A DNA stretch of 36,264 nt from Nitratireductor aquibiodomus NL21 = JCM 21793 (GCF_000615975.1 NZ_BAMP01000040.1:1-36264), one strand, 5' to 3'. Positions 1 through 7,826 are shown, counted from the first letter of the stretch. Notes: generated by a model not told the origin, from the sequence alone. Numbers and translations: made by a program.

Positions 1-1458
1 TCCGCGCCCCTGACCAGCGCGGGCCTTGGCCCGCTTCAGCTTGCTGCGAGCGGGCGTTATTCGGGCAATGCGGTACAGCTCGCCCGCCTGACCGCCGACG
101 GCCCGTCCGGGCTGGGCATCGAGGCGAGCGGCACCATTCCGCTGTCCGGCGCAGGCCTTGGCGTCAACGTGGCGGGCACCGCACCGCTTTCAATCGCCAA
201 CCGCATCCTCGCCGACCGTGGCACCCAGATTTCCGGCACGGCCTCCGCCAATATCCGTGTTTCCGGCGCAGTGGCCAACCCGGTCATCAACGGCACCATA
301 TCCACCGCCAATGCCTCCGCCGTCGATCCGCTGACCAATCTGCGCATCAGCGATGTACGCCTGGCAGCAGCCGTCAATGGCGATCGCATATCGATCACGG
401 AAGGGTCGGCGGCGCTGGCAGCCGGTGGCCGCGTTTCGGTTTCGGGCACAATCTCGACCAATGCACAGGCAGGCTTTCCCGCCGATCTCAGGATCGGTCT
501 GGACAATGCCAGACACACCGATGGCGAGATGGTGACGGCGACCGTCAACGGCGCGCTCTCCATGACCGGCCCCCTCACCCGCGACCCACTGCTTGCCGGC
601 GAGGTCAACATCGAACGCGCCGAGATCATTGTGCCTGAAAGCCTTGGTGGCGGCGCTTCGGCGATCGACGTGCGTCATCTCAACCCACCGCCGGCGGTGC
701 AGCGGACACTGGAGCGCGCACGCGCCGACGACGGCACACCGATGCCCTCGGCGCGCCCGAGCGTCATGCGGCTCAACGTCAATGTGACGGCACCCGCGCG
801 CATCTTCGTGCGCGGACGGGGCCTCGATGCCGAGCTCGGCGGCTCGGTCAGGCTGACGGGGCCGGTGACCAATATCCAGCCGGTCGGCGGATTCAAGTTG
901 ATCCGTGGGCGCCTGTCCATCATCGGCCAGCGCATCACCTTCGACGAAGGCCAGGTGACCCTTGTGGGCGATCTCGACCCGCAGCTCGATTTCGTCGCCC
1001 GCTCGCGCGGCAACGACATCATCGTTTTCATCAATGTCAGAGGCCGTGTCTCCGACCTCAACATCACATTCTCCTCGCAGCCCGAACTGCCTGAGGACGA
1101 GGTTCTGGCGCGCCTTATCTTCAACCGCGGCATCGACGAGCTTTCCGCCGTGCAGATCGCCCAGCTTGCGGCGGCGGCAGCCGAGCTTGCCGGAGGATCC
1201 AACACCTCGCTCCTTGGCTCGCTGCGCAACGCCACCGGGCTGGACGATCTGGATGTCGTCACCGACAGCGAGGGCAACGCCGCTGTCCGAGCCGGTCGCT
1301 ATATCCAGGACAACATCTATCTGGGGGTCGAGGCAGGCGCGAAAGGCACGACACGCGGCACCATCAATCTCGACATCACCGAAGATCTGAAGGCGCGTGG
1401 TGCAGTCGGGTCCGACGGCAATTCAAGCCTCGGTATCTTCTTCGAAAAAGACTACTGA
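1..1458 (+). CDS. tamB: Translocation and assembly module protein TamB, C-terminal part (5' end outside window)
   Basis: The reading frame is open from the first base, so only the last 485 residues of a much longer protein are present. TamB is an inner-membrane-anchored periplasmic protein that bridges to TamA (a BamA-family barrel) and works in outer-membrane protein or lipid transport. The visible part is rich in short beta-strand repeats (alternating polar and hydrophobic residues, many VSGTI, GSVRLTGPV and RGRLSIIGQR-type segments). It ends in the typical TamB/DUF490 C-terminal domain, with a LDPQLDF strand, SSQPELPEDEVLARLIFNR, and a terminal FEKDY. A C-terminal aromatic-containing beta strand is normal for the family. 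tamA would be expected upstream, outside the window. The frame is intact. Confidence 0.93.
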   Translation, partial: SAPLTSAGLGPLQLAASGRYSGNAVQLARLTADGPSGLGIEASGTIPLSGAGLGVNVAGTAPLSIANRILADRGTQISGTASANIRVSGAVANPVINGTISTANASAVDPLTNLRISDVRLAAAVNGDRISITEGSAALAAGGRVSVSGTISTNAQAGFPADLRIGLDNARHTDGEMVTATVNGALSMTGPLTRDPLLAGEVNIERAEIIVPESLGGGASAIDVRHLNPPPAVQRTLERARADDGTPMPSARPSVMRLNVNVTAPARIFVRGRGLDAELGGSVRLTGPVTNIQPVGGFKLIRGRLSIIGQRITFDEGQVTLVGDLDPQLDFVARSRGNDIIVFINVRGRVSDLNITFSSQPELPEDEVLARLIFNRGIDELSAVQIAQLAAAAAELAGGSNTSLLGSLRNATGLDDLDVVTDSEGNAAVRAGRYIQDNIYLGVEAGAKGTTRGTINLDITEDLKARGAVGSDGNSSLGIFFEKDY

Positions 1459-1473
1459 TCCGCACAAAAGAAA

Positions 1474-1496
1474 GCCGGCCAGTGAAACTGGCCGGC
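1474..1496. terminator. Hairpin between convergent tamB and pcm
   Basis: A perfect 10-bp stem (GCCGGCCAGT / ACTGGCCGGC) with a GAA loop lies 15 bp after the tamB stop. Read leftward it is followed by a short T-rich stretch (TTTCTTTTG), so it fits best as a Rho-independent terminator for the leftward pcm transcript. Rightward it has no T run and could only stop tamB transcription weakly. Confidence 0.6.
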
Positions 1497-1628
1497 AAAC
1501 GGCGCGCTTGGTTCGGGTCGGGGGGATGGTGGGGGCGCGCCTAGAGCATGAACCCGCCCGGGCAACAAAGGTTCCAAACGAAGTTTCATTTTTCCACTTC
1601 CCGGCCTGGCGGTTATGCCCAATCCGCC

Positions 1629-2296
1629 CTAACGCTGCCAGCCCTGCGCCCCGATCAGCGGCACGAAGGAGACCGGCGCCAGCGTCTCCGTTCGAAAAGA
1701 GTTCTCGCCTTCCCGGACAACGCAGTTGAGCTTTTGCGGACCGGACGCCGAACCGACCGGCATGACAAGCCGCCCGCCCGGTGCAAGCTGCACGCGCAGC
1801 GCCTCCGGCACACGCGGCCCCGCTGCCGCCACGACGATGGCGTCGAACGGCGCCTCTTCTGGCAGTCCCAGCGTTCCATCACCGACGACAATGCTGACAT
1901 TGTCCAGATAGCCGGCGTCGGCCAGGCGCCTGCGCGCCGCAATTGCCAGCGAATCATGCCGTTCAACCGAGAACACATGGCCTGCAAGCGGGAGAGAAGC
2001 GCGGTCGAATACCCGGACCCCGTGCCCACTTCGAGCACCCGGCTCTGCGGCCCGAGATCGGCGGCTTCCGTCATAAGGGCAACGATATAGGGCTGGGATA
2101 TGGTTTGCCCGTCGCCGATGGGCAGAGCACCATCCTCATAGGCGAGTTCGGAGAGATGCGGAGGCACGAACAGTTCGCGCGGCACTTCAGCCATCGCATC
2201 GAGCACGGCTTCGGACGCAATGCCGCGCCGCCTCAGCACCGACAGCATTTCGCTGCGGCGGCTTTCGTTGATATGGGGATCGGTGTTGCTGCTCAA
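1629..2296 (-). pseudogene. pcm: Protein-L-isoaspartate O-methyltransferase, frameshifted
   Basis: Protein-L-isoaspartate methyltransferase uses S-adenosylmethionine to repair isoaspartyl residues in damaged proteins. The N-terminal part has VPRELFVP, the [14 protein letters not shown] substrate-binding segment and the SAM motif I ([10 protein letters not shown]). The frame then breaks after residue ~103, at about position 1988. The adjacent frame carries on with [25 protein letters not shown] and GGRLVMPVG. Adding one G on the plus strand at ~1988 (AAGCGG to AAGGCGG) restores a 222-residue protein, normal for the family. The TTG start at 2296 gives a standard N-terminus. The single-base loss matches others in this window, so this may be a sequencing error rather than a dead gene. 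It is convergent with tamB. Confidence 0.85.
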
Positions 2297-2463
2297 ACCT
2301 GCCCGGCTTCAATCATGGAAACGTCGATATCCCATAATGCCGCCAAACGGTCTTCAACGTCCATCCTTGCGGCTATGACCTGATGCATAACGGCGCGCGG
2401 AACATGCATAGCTCGGCTGTCTGGGACCCCGGAGCTTTGGAGCAAACGCTAATGAGAGAAGGT

Positions 2464-2510
2464 TTGGTGGGTGATACAGGGCTCGAACCTGTGACCCGCT
2501 GATTAAGAGT
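2464..2510 (+). repeat. attL: 47-bp duplicated 3' part of tRNA-Lys
   Basis: This segment is identical over 47 bp to 18372-18418 and stops inside what would be the anticodon loop. It therefore includes the CCA end, T arm, variable loop and 3' half of the anticodon stem only. The following bases differ from the tRNA, so no functional tRNA is made here. This is the usual signature of integration by a tyrosine recombinase into a tRNA 3' half. Confidence 0.95.
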
Positions 2511-2539
2511 TATAGACATCGAATATCAGGGTGTTTGAC

Positions 2540-2555
2540 TGAATTTCAAAATTCA
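2540..2555. promoter_or_regulatory. Short palindrome upstream of integrase
   Basis: TGAATTT-CA-AAATTCA is a perfect 7-bp inverted repeat in the AT-rich stretch between attL and the integrase. It could be an operator or an integration/excision factor site. This rests on position and symmetry only. Confidence 0.35.
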
Positions 2556-2616
2556 CATCCAAATATCTGACTTTTATGAGCTTTCCAATTTCGTCCAATT
2601 CGGACCCTATTGCAAT

Positions 2617-3888
2617 TTGGCTATCAAAACCCAATATGGTGGCGACACGGTGGCGACAAACGAGGGCGAAGTGGCGACAATCAAACTCACAGCAAAGGCA
2701 ATTTCAGGTCTCGATAAGGGCGTATACTACGATCAGACGTTGAAGGGGTTTGGCCTCCGCGTAGGGGCGAACGTGTCTACATGGTTCGCGGAATATCGTC
2801 CTGGCGCTGGCGGTCGCGGTGTCGCGAAGAAGCGGCATAAGATTGGGACAACCGACAAACTCACCGCAGAGCAAGCACGCGCAGCCGCACAGAAGCTTCT
2901 GGCTGGTGTCGCTCTTGGAGCAGATCCAGCGCAGCAGAAGGCAGAAGAACGAGCGGCCCGTTCGTTTTCAGACGTCGCCAGTTCTTACGTCGAGGAACAC
3001 GCGCGAGCGAAACGCAAGGAGCGCACCGCGGATTATTATAAGTACCTCCTCGACCTTCACATAAATCCCCGGATTGGATCTCGCCGCTTCAAGGACGTTA
3101 CGCGCGCCGATGTGATCGAGATGCATTCTGCAGTCGGAAAGTCCGCAGGGAAGTTTGTAGCCAATAGAGCGCTGGCCGTAGTATCTGCCGTTTTCAACTG
3201 GGCTGATCCCGATGGCAAAAACCCCGCCAAGGGCGTCGAACGGTTCCGCGAGGACGGTCGCGAACGTTACCTGTCGAGCGAGGAGATGCAACGTCTCGGC
3301 GAGGCGATGATTGAGGCTGAGACCATCGGCATTCCACACGCCCCTTCGACTTCGAAACATGCTCCAAAGAACAAGACACGCACCGTTCATGGTCCCCATG
3401 CTGTAGGTGCTATCCGCTTGCTGATGCTGACCGGTTGCCGATTGCGCGAGATCCTCGATCTCGAGTGGTCCCATGTGGACGCAGAGCGCGGTTTGCTATT
3501 CCTGCCCGACTCCAAGACCGGAAGGAAAACGGTGGTGCTTTCGTCTGCCGCGCAAGATGTTCTGAAGTCCCTGCCCCGCATCGGCAGATTCGTGATCGCC
3601 GGACGCGACGCCGGCACCGAGAATGAAAAACCACGCGCCGACCTTAAGAAGCCATGGACCGCAATCTGCGCCCGTGCAGGCCTCGAAGGACTGCGAATCC
3701 ACGATCTGCGCCACAGCTTCGCTAGCGTTGGTGCGGGTAGCGGATTGGGCTTGCCAGTAGTTGGTGCCCTGCTCGGACATAAAGATGCGAAGACAACTTC
3801 GCGGTATGCGCATGTCGCAGTCGATGCTTCTCGCCGTGCAGCGGATGCAATCGCTGGCCAGATCGCTGCCGCGATCGGAGGAAAGTGA
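2617..3888 (+). CDS. Tyrosine recombinase / site-specific integrase
   Basis: This phage-type integrase catalyses recombination between the element and the tRNA-Lys site. An N-terminal DUF4102-like arm-binding region (KLTAKAISGL, KGFGLRV) is followed by a SAM-like core-binding domain (about residues 115-200, SFSDVASSYVEEHARAK to VFNWA). The catalytic domain has the tetrad: Arg in TGCRLREILDLEW, H-x-x-R in HDLRHSFAS, His in LLGHKDAKTT and the nucleophile Tyr in SRYAHV. The open frame begins with TTG at 2617, but it then runs through the arm-type repeats at 2638-2679. GTG at 2671, preceded by GAGGG, is the more likely start and gives about 405 residues. The stop overlaps the start of the next gene. 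It lies next to attL and is directed into the element, as expected. Confidence 0.95.
   Translation: MAIKTQYGGDTVATNEGEVATIKLTAKAISGLDKGVYYDQTLKGFGLRVGANVSTWFAEYRPGAGGRGVAKKRHKIGTTDKLTAEQARAAAQKLLAGVALGADPAQQKAEERAARSFSDVASSYVEEHARAKRKERTADYYKYLLDLHINPRIGSRRFKDVTRADVIEMHSAVGKSAGKFVANRALAVVSAVFNWADPDGKNPAKGVERFREDGRERYLSSEEMQRLGEAMIEAETIGIPHAPSTSKHAPKNKTRTVHGPHAVGAIRLLMLTGCRLREILDLEWSHVDAERGLLFLPDSKTGRKTVVLSSAAQDVLKSLPRIGRFVIAGRDAGTENEKPRADLKKPWTAICARAGLEGLRIHDLRHSFASVGAGSGLGLPVVGALLGHKDAKTTSRYAHVAVDASRRAADAIAGQIAAAIGGK
2638..2679 (+). repeat. Integrase arm-type site candidates (left arm)
   Basis: The 9-mer GTGGCGACA occurs three times here (about 2639, 2650 and 2671). A 23-bp block (2638-2660) containing two copies is repeated exactly at 18305-18327, close to the right attachment site. 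Clusters of short direct repeats near both att cores are what integrases of this family bind with their N-terminal domain. The assignment is inferred from position and repetition. Confidence 0.65.
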
Positions 3889-4253
3889 TGGCCAAACTCC
3901 CTCCAATTGAGGTTCGCGCCATCTGGGCAAAAGACGAACTGAACAAAGGAAAAGCCAACCGTGAAAAGGCACTCCGTTTCCTTGCAGAAGCAGGCGATGG
4001 CCCACTAGCCCGCGAGCTACGCGCATCAATCAACAAGCGTGGCCGGCAGCCCTTCGGAGCCAAGCATCGCTGGTGGGACATTGGTACGGAGAACGACGAT
4101 CTCACAGCACAGGGAATGGGCTATGAGGATCGAGTAGCGGAGCTGGGCGCTAGATTCATGCTGCATCCTAGGCAGATCGAGGAGGCCATAGCCAAGTACG
4201 GCAACGCGGCCGAAGAAATCCGCGCGATAGACCAAAGCACTCAGGACCATTGA
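3888..4253 (+). CDS. Hypothetical protein, element left arm
   Basis: A 121-residue, highly charged soluble protein with no signal peptide or membrane segment. Its ATG overlaps the integrase stop (TGATG) and is preceded by GGAGGAAAG, so the two are translationally coupled. The sequence has a hydrophilic N-terminal helix (VRAIWAKDELNKGKANREKAL) and a C-terminal segment that looks helix-turn-helix-like (GYEDRVAELGARFMLHPRQIEEAIAKYG). I do not recognise a family. Its position between integrase and the AlpA-like gene suggests a role in recombination directionality or early regulation, but nothing in the sequence proves that. Confidence 0.8.
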   Translation: MAKLPPIEVRAIWAKDELNKGKANREKALRFLAEAGDGPLARELRASINKRGRQPFGAKHRWWDIGTENDDLTAQGMGYEDRVAELGARFMLHPRQIEEAIAKYGNAAEEIRAIDQSTQDH

Positions 4254-4272
4254 TTTAAGCACGGTAAGAGAA

Positions 4273-4290
4273 ATATGCGAAAGCGCATAT
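4273..4290. promoter_or_regulatory. Operator-like palindrome before alpA-like gene
   Basis: ATATGCG-AAAG-CGCATAT is a perfect 7-bp inverted repeat, 37 bp upstream of the AlpA-like start and in its presumed promoter region. A related short palindrome (TGCGC-GTAA-GCGCA) sits at 4531-4544, at the end of the same gene. The first is a plausible regulator-binding site, perhaps autoregulatory. Confidence 0.45.
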
Positions 4291-4326
4291 CGTCCTTCAT
4301 GCAACATCATACATGGAGGTGACACC

Positions 4327-4539
4327 ATGCCCAATATCAGGGTGCAGCAGGCGGCCGACTACTGCGGCCTTTCGAAGTCTTTTCTTGATAAGGCGCGCAT
4401 CTACGGCGGCGGCCCAGCGTTCTTTCGGTTGGGGCGATCCGTAATCTATTCTACCGATGATCTCGATAGCTGGCTCGCTGCCAATCGCGCGGCCGCCAAT
4501 GACAACGCCCCTGCCCTAACAAAGAAGAAATGCGCGTAA
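4327..4539 (+). CDS. AlpA-like / excisionase-type helix-turn-helix regulator
   Basis: A 70-residue protein made almost entirely of a MerR-like winged helix: VQQAADYCGLSKSFLDKARIYGGGPAFFRLGRSVIYSTDDLDSWL (positions ~5-49) matches the HTH_17/AlpA pattern, with the recognition helix followed by the GGGP-F-ϕ-x-LGR-x-V-Y wing and the D-LD-WL helix. A strong ribosome site (GGAGGTGAC) precedes the ATG. In P4-like satellites and PICIs such proteins activate integrase and early genes or act as directionality factors. It is the best candidate for the element's master switch together with the XRE protein at the right end. The lysine-rich tail (TKKKCA) is outside the fold. Confidence 0.85.
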   Translation: MPNIRVQQAADYCGLSKSFLDKARIYGGGPAFFRLGRSVIYSTDDLDSWLAANRAAANDNAPALTKKKCA

Positions 4540-4547
4540 GCGCACCT

Positions 4548-4607
4548 CCCCAACTGGCCGGCCATCCCCGCATCGAAACCCATCTCCCCGCCGCTGGCCG
4601 GTTGGGC
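4548..4607. promoter_or_regulatory. Long imperfect inverted repeat in intergenic leader
   Basis: CCCAACTGGCCGGC (4548-4561) and GCTGGCCGGTTGGG (4594-4607) can form a stem of about 14 bp with two imperfect positions and a 32-nt loop, in the 125-bp gap before the next gene. There is no T run, so an attenuator or mRNA stability element is as likely as a terminator. Confidence 0.4.
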
Positions 4608-4664
4608 ACCAAGCAAGACCGCGGCTAACGCGGCGAGCCCATAAACCCACTAGGAACATCAACA

Positions 4665-4895
4665 ATGCAAATTCTTGACGTTCGGCGATGCTCCGCCGGC
4701 ACGAATGTTGTCGCGCGTTTCGACGTAGAGCTCGACAACGGAATTCGCCTCTATGACCTGAAATTGACCAGGGCGGCACGCGGTTGGCGTGTCTACGGCC
4801 CGCAACACCATGGCGGCAAGACCGTCACGCTTCCCATCACTATTGCAGATCTCATTGCAGAAAAGGCCGTCGCCCATGTCGAAGCCAGCCGATAA
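4665..4895 (+). CDS. Hypothetical protein, phage replication region
   Basis: A 76-residue protein with alternating beta strands (VVARFDVELDNGIRLYDLKLTRAARGWRVYGP) and a C-terminal helix (IADLIAEKAVAHVEAS). Short proteins of this pattern occur next to replication genes in rhizobial prophages as I remember them, but I cannot name a family. The ATG follows AGGAACATCAACA, a moderate ribosome site. Its 3' end overlaps the start of the next gene by 20 bp, so the two are probably co-translated. Confidence 0.75.
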   Translation: MQILDVRRCSAGTNVVARFDVELDNGIRLYDLKLTRAARGWRVYGPQHHGGKTVTLPITIADLIAEKAVAHVEASR

Positions 4896-6105
4896 AGTTT
4901 CGGAGAGCCCAGCCTATTGGACTCACAAGGTTGATGCATTTCCCAGCCCTGTAGCTCAGTTCCGGATGGCACAGCTCATAGACTTCGATGCGCGCCTCTA
5001 TGAAAATGCGCGGATCGTCTACCGTTTCCTTTGCGCGTGGTACCACGATGAGCACGGCGATGCGCTGCTCTCCCAAAGGCACGTCGCGAAGGTGATGAAG
5101 CAGCGCGCCCCCGAAGGCGCAGCCACACTTTCCAATCGCACGGTCGGCCGCGCCATAATCGCATTGATGGAGACCGGCTGGGTCGCACGCACCTATAAAG
5201 GACGCGGCAAGGGCAAAGGTGCCAGCCGGTACATTCCTGTTCTAAATGTTCTGGAGCTTGCCGCACTGGGTAAATTCCCCGAACCGGGCCAATGCACTGA
5301 CCCGGTTGAACTGGGTCACGCCAATCGCCCAGTAGTGGGTCACGCCAATGGCCCAGTTGAGGGTGAGCCGGGCCACTATGGTGACCCGAAGACTCTACTA
5401 CCTGACCCGCCGACAGGCGGGGTCACGGTAAGTAGTACTAACGCAGTATCCGCCGCGCCACCATCCGGCCTTACGGCCGATGGGGCGGCGGGTTTTGAGA
5501 AGATTTGGAAAGCGTACGGCCGGCTTGGCAATAAGCAGGCGGCCCGTGAAGCCTTCGCCGCAATTGACGAACCCGATGTCGAGCATGTTGCTGCGCGCGC
5601 CGCGTCTTGGGCTGCATCTGCAAAGGCAGGGCAGAAGCGAATGCCGTTGGAGAAATGGCTTGCCGCAGAAAAATACGACGAAGCCGACAGGCAGGTTGTG
5701 CCGAAGAAGCCAGTCGAGACAGCGCCAGCGGCTAACGACGACGAGCCGATTGAATGGGTTGGCGACGTCTCCGCAATTATACCGCCAGGCATGCACGGAG
5801 TGACGGTGAAGACGGCGACCGCGGCTTGGGACGGGAACGGCACCAAGGTCACGCTGGCAATGGACATCGACACAGGCCGGCTCCTGCACGGCGATGTCGA
5901 GCATTGTTTCTACGCCGAGCACGTCGATCCGAAAGTACAAAGCCTGGGCCAAGGACACCTGGCGCAGTTGGCCCAGGCTGCTGGAATCGACGTCGAAGAT
6001 TCTAGCCAGCTTGTCGGGTTGCGGGCGCAAGCAATCGTCGGGCGTGACGGCTCCATCCGGTACGTACCGCTCGCCGACAACGATGACTATGAGGAGGCAG
6101 CATGA
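4876..6105 (+). CDS. Replication-type protein with winged helix and tandem-repeat linker
   Basis: A 409-residue protein. Residues ~35-125 look like an N-terminal winged-helix DNA-binding domain (RIVYRFLCAWYHDEH, then LSQRHVAKVMKQ and LSNRTVGRAIIALMETGWVARTYKGRGKGKGASRY), as in phage replication initiators. Residues ~135-185 form a repetitive linker (GHANRPVVGHANGPV) encoded by clustered TGACCC/GGGTCA repeats. Residues ~200-275 (FEKIWKAYGRLGNKQAAREAF ... MPLEKWLAAEKYDE) resemble the C-terminal region of phage primase- or helicase-loader-type proteins. The last ~110 residues resemble DUF669-like phage proteins (LGQGHLAQLAQAAGI ... LVGLRAQAIVG). I chose ATG 4876 because the longer frame upstream runs inside the preceding gene. 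The arrangement recalls lambda O, where the origin lies inside the initiator gene. The function is inferred. Confidence 0.75.
   Translation: MSKPADKVSESPAYWTHKVDAFPSPVAQFRMAQLIDFDARLYENARIVYRFLCAWYHDEHGDALLSQRHVAKVMKQRAPEGAATLSNRTVGRAIIALMETGWVARTYKGRGKGKGASRYIPVLNVLELAALGKFPEPGQCTDPVELGHANRPVVGHANGPVEGEPGHYGDPKTLLPDPPTGGVTVSSTNAVSAAPPSGLTADGAAGFEKIWKAYGRLGNKQAAREAFAAIDEPDVEHVAARAASWAASAKAGQKRMPLEKWLAAEKYDEADRQVVPKKPVETAPAANDDEPIEWVGDVSAIIPPGMHGVTVKTATAAWDGNGTKVTLAMDIDTGRLLHGDVEHCFYAEHVDPKVQSLGQGHLAQLAQAAGIDVEDSSQLVGLRAQAIVGRDGSIRYVPLADNDDYEEAA
5298..5425. repeat. Iteron-like cluster, candidate replication origin inside rep gene
   Basis: The hexamer TGACCC or its complement GGGTCA occurs six times in 128 bp (5298, 5313, 5337, 5382, 5403 and 5420), in both orientations. 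Two of them are part of a longer direct repeat (GGGTCACGCCAAT, at 5313 and 5337) spaced 24 bp apart. The cluster falls in the linker between the DNA-binding and C-terminal domains of the rep-type protein. Such a density is far above chance for a hexamer. It suggests binding sites for the encoded protein, as in the lambda O origin. Confidence 0.55.
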
Positions 6106-6245
6106 GTATGACACGTCGAAGCTACATCACGGACAGCGGCGTAGAGATGCGCCGGATTTCCTGGGAGCAGTTCTGGGCATTGCGCCCTGACTTGCGGCCT
6201 GCCGCGAACGATAACAATCCCCAACCAGCGGCCCGCGCCGCATGA
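6102..6245 (+). CDS. Small hypothetical protein (47 aa)
   Basis: The ATG overlaps the rep-gene stop as ATGA, with GAGGCAGC just before it, so translation is probably coupled. The product is 47 residues, starts MSMTRRSYITDS and contains SWEQFWALRPDLRPAANDN. The tail NDNNPQPAARAA is low complexity. Short proteins like this often sit after replication genes in phages. No function can be assigned. The GC-rich third positions and the tight coupling support it being real. Confidence 0.6.
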   Translation: MSMTRRSYITDSGVEMRRISWEQFWALRPDLRPAANDNNPQPAARAA

Positions 6246-6338
6246 TGGGGGTATCCAACAAGTCTAGCCCCAATCGCCACGCACCCGCGTCCCCGGGAAG
6301 GGAAAAGCGCGTGCAAAATGAAAAAGAAAAAGTTGGGG

Positions 6339-6602
6339 CTAGTGGATGGTCCCGGAATGGTCATCGAGGAAAACGTCGATGCCCTCTCGGTCAATCAACT
6401 CTATCGCGGCGGCCAGTGCTGTTTGGTCGGACTGGAACCTATCGTCAAAGAGTGTGGATGCACCTTCCCTGTCGACGACTTCCAGAATCCAGCTTTCGTC
6501 ACCCTCGCCGCGATAAATCTCAACGGAGACCGTCTTGCCGTCTCGAGTGACCTTCTGAGACAGCGGAGATTCAATGATTTCGGGTTCATCGTCTTCGAGC
6601 AT
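6339..6602 (-). CDS. Conserved hypothetical protein, opposite strand to its neighbours
   Basis: An 87-residue acidic protein (starts MLEDDEPEIIESPLS) with regular beta strands (KVTRDGKTVSVEIYRGEG, SWILEVVDREG) followed by a helix (SDQTALAAAIELIDREGI). The pattern and balanced composition look like a real, compact fold. Similar small acidic proteins are common in rhizobial genomes from memory, with no known function. It is the only leftward gene in the left half of the element, so it needs its own promoter. This could mark it as an independently expressed accessory gene. The two rightward open frames over the same bases have no plausible composition. Confidence 0.7.
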   Translation of the reverse strand: MLEDDEPEIIESPLSQKVTRDGKTVSVEIYRGEGDESWILEVVDREGASTLFDDRFQSDQTALAAAIELIDREGIDVFLDDHSGTIH

Positions 6603-6716
6603 GCGGCGATCCTATCGCTTGTGAATGCGGATGCAACCAGAAACCAACATATCCATGAAGCGCCCGGAAGAGGCGGCCCGCTGGCAACGTCCGGCACATG
6701 AACACGAGGGACCAAT

Positions 6717-7826
6717 ATGACGAAATTTCGAGGTGGTCTGCCTGCGCTGCGCTGGCTGGCCAAACACGACGCCGATGCTGCCTTGGCAGTGTGGCACGCG
6801 ATCCGCGATGCGGAATGCGCCTATGTCGATTACAGCCCGCAGCAGGATAGCAGGGATGCCAACGCGGATGACGCGGAAACGCACATCGTGCCAGATGCGC
6901 CCCTGACCAGCGAAACGATGGCCGAGCCGACACGCGACGGTCCGGATGAGACCTGGCCCGAAATGCTGCATGAGATCCGGCCCGGAGTTGACGACATGCT
7001 CAGCAGCATTGGTTGGATAGAGTGGCCTTGGTGCGGCCAGCGCGATCGAAAAGGACGCTACAAGCGAACCGAACCACTGGGGTATGTCATGCGCGCACCT
7101 TCCGGCCAGGTAGTGTTGGCTGATGGCGCGATGCTTGAGCCTGACATAGATGGCGACACCATCACGCTGGGCGGCTTGACCTTCTACGTGCGTCCAGCGA
7201 CACGACGCGGCCGCGAGGGTGGCCTGATGGTCAATTACGCGGACGGCGATGGTCGCCAACAGCGCCCGTCCTATAGGGCTACGAAGCCGCGCGGCGGAAA
7301 GCGGCCACTGCGCACTGTGGCTGCGGCGGCGGGGTATCTGGATCTGAAACCCACCGCGCCTTCGCCCATGGCCGCAGAAGGGCTGCGCAGGCCCCTTAGC
7401 GAAGAACCGGCGCTCATGCCCCTGTACACACCGCTTCTGCGGAAGAAGCCCGACGCCCTGGACTCCCGCGGTCGCTTCGGGGTGGAGGAAGGCCGCGCGC
7501 TCTTGCGCCGGCTGGAAGAAGCAGGCGGATTGCCGCCCGTCACCATCTGCCCGCCAGCGATTGCGAGGGGCGCGCGCTTCATGGGCGGCCTTGCCACGGC
7601 AAACGGTGTGGCGAGTCCACCTGGGCCCAATTGGGATCCGCGGGAGGTGAAACCGCTGCCGGCGGTCTTAGAGGAAGTCGGTTCGCGGGGCACGCTTGCC
7701 GACATCGGCGTGCGGCTGGGATATCGGGGCGGCCGCCCTGATCGCGCTGGCGGAAAGGCACTGCTGGCGGCTGGACGCGCACTTGTGGCCGAAAACGACA
7801 ACGCAGGAAGAAAAATCGCGGCGTGA
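6717..7826 (+). CDS. Hypothetical phage-associated protein (369 aa)
   Basis: I do not recognise this protein. It opens with a helical segment (LRWLAKHDADAALAVWHAIRDAE), continues through an acidic stretch (~35-80) and a probable small beta domain (GYVMRAPSGQVVLADGAML, DGDTITLGGLTFYVRPA). It ends in what may be a helix-turn-helix (LADIGVRLGYRGGRPDRAGGKALLAAGRAL). No Walker motifs are visible, so it is not the missing large terminase. GGACC precedes the ATG weakly. It is followed by a good terminator, so it closes the left-arm transcription unit. A regulatory or DNA-binding role is possible from the C-terminus only. Confidence 0.7.
   Translation: MTKFRGGLPALRWLAKHDADAALAVWHAIRDAECAYVDYSPQQDSRDANADDAETHIVPDAPLTSETMAEPTRDGPDETWPEMLHEIRPGVDDMLSSIGWIEWPWCGQRDRKGRYKRTEPLGYVMRAPSGQVVLADGAMLEPDIDGDTITLGGLTFYVRPATRRGREGGLMVNYADGDGRQQRPSYRATKPRGGKRPLRTVAAAAGYLDLKPTAPSPMAAEGLRRPLSEEPALMPLYTPLLRKKPDALDSRGRFGVEEGRALLRRLEEAGGLPPVTICPPAIARGARFMGGLATANGVASPPGPNWDPREVKPLPAVLEEVGSRGTLADIGVRLGYRGGRPDRAGGKALLAAGRALVAENDNAGRKIAA

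Noticed and set aside
2293-2409. Possible 38-aa upstream frame overlapping the pcm start
   Set aside because: Too short, no convincing ribosome site; the overlap with TTG may be chance.
6242-6701. Two rightward frames across the 87-aa leftward gene
   Set aside because: Neither has a family-like pattern or a ribosome site, while the leftward frame has a regular strand-helix layout.
6717-7826. Considered as the missing large terminase
   Set aside because: No Walker A or B motif and no nuclease acidic triad; the size is also too small.
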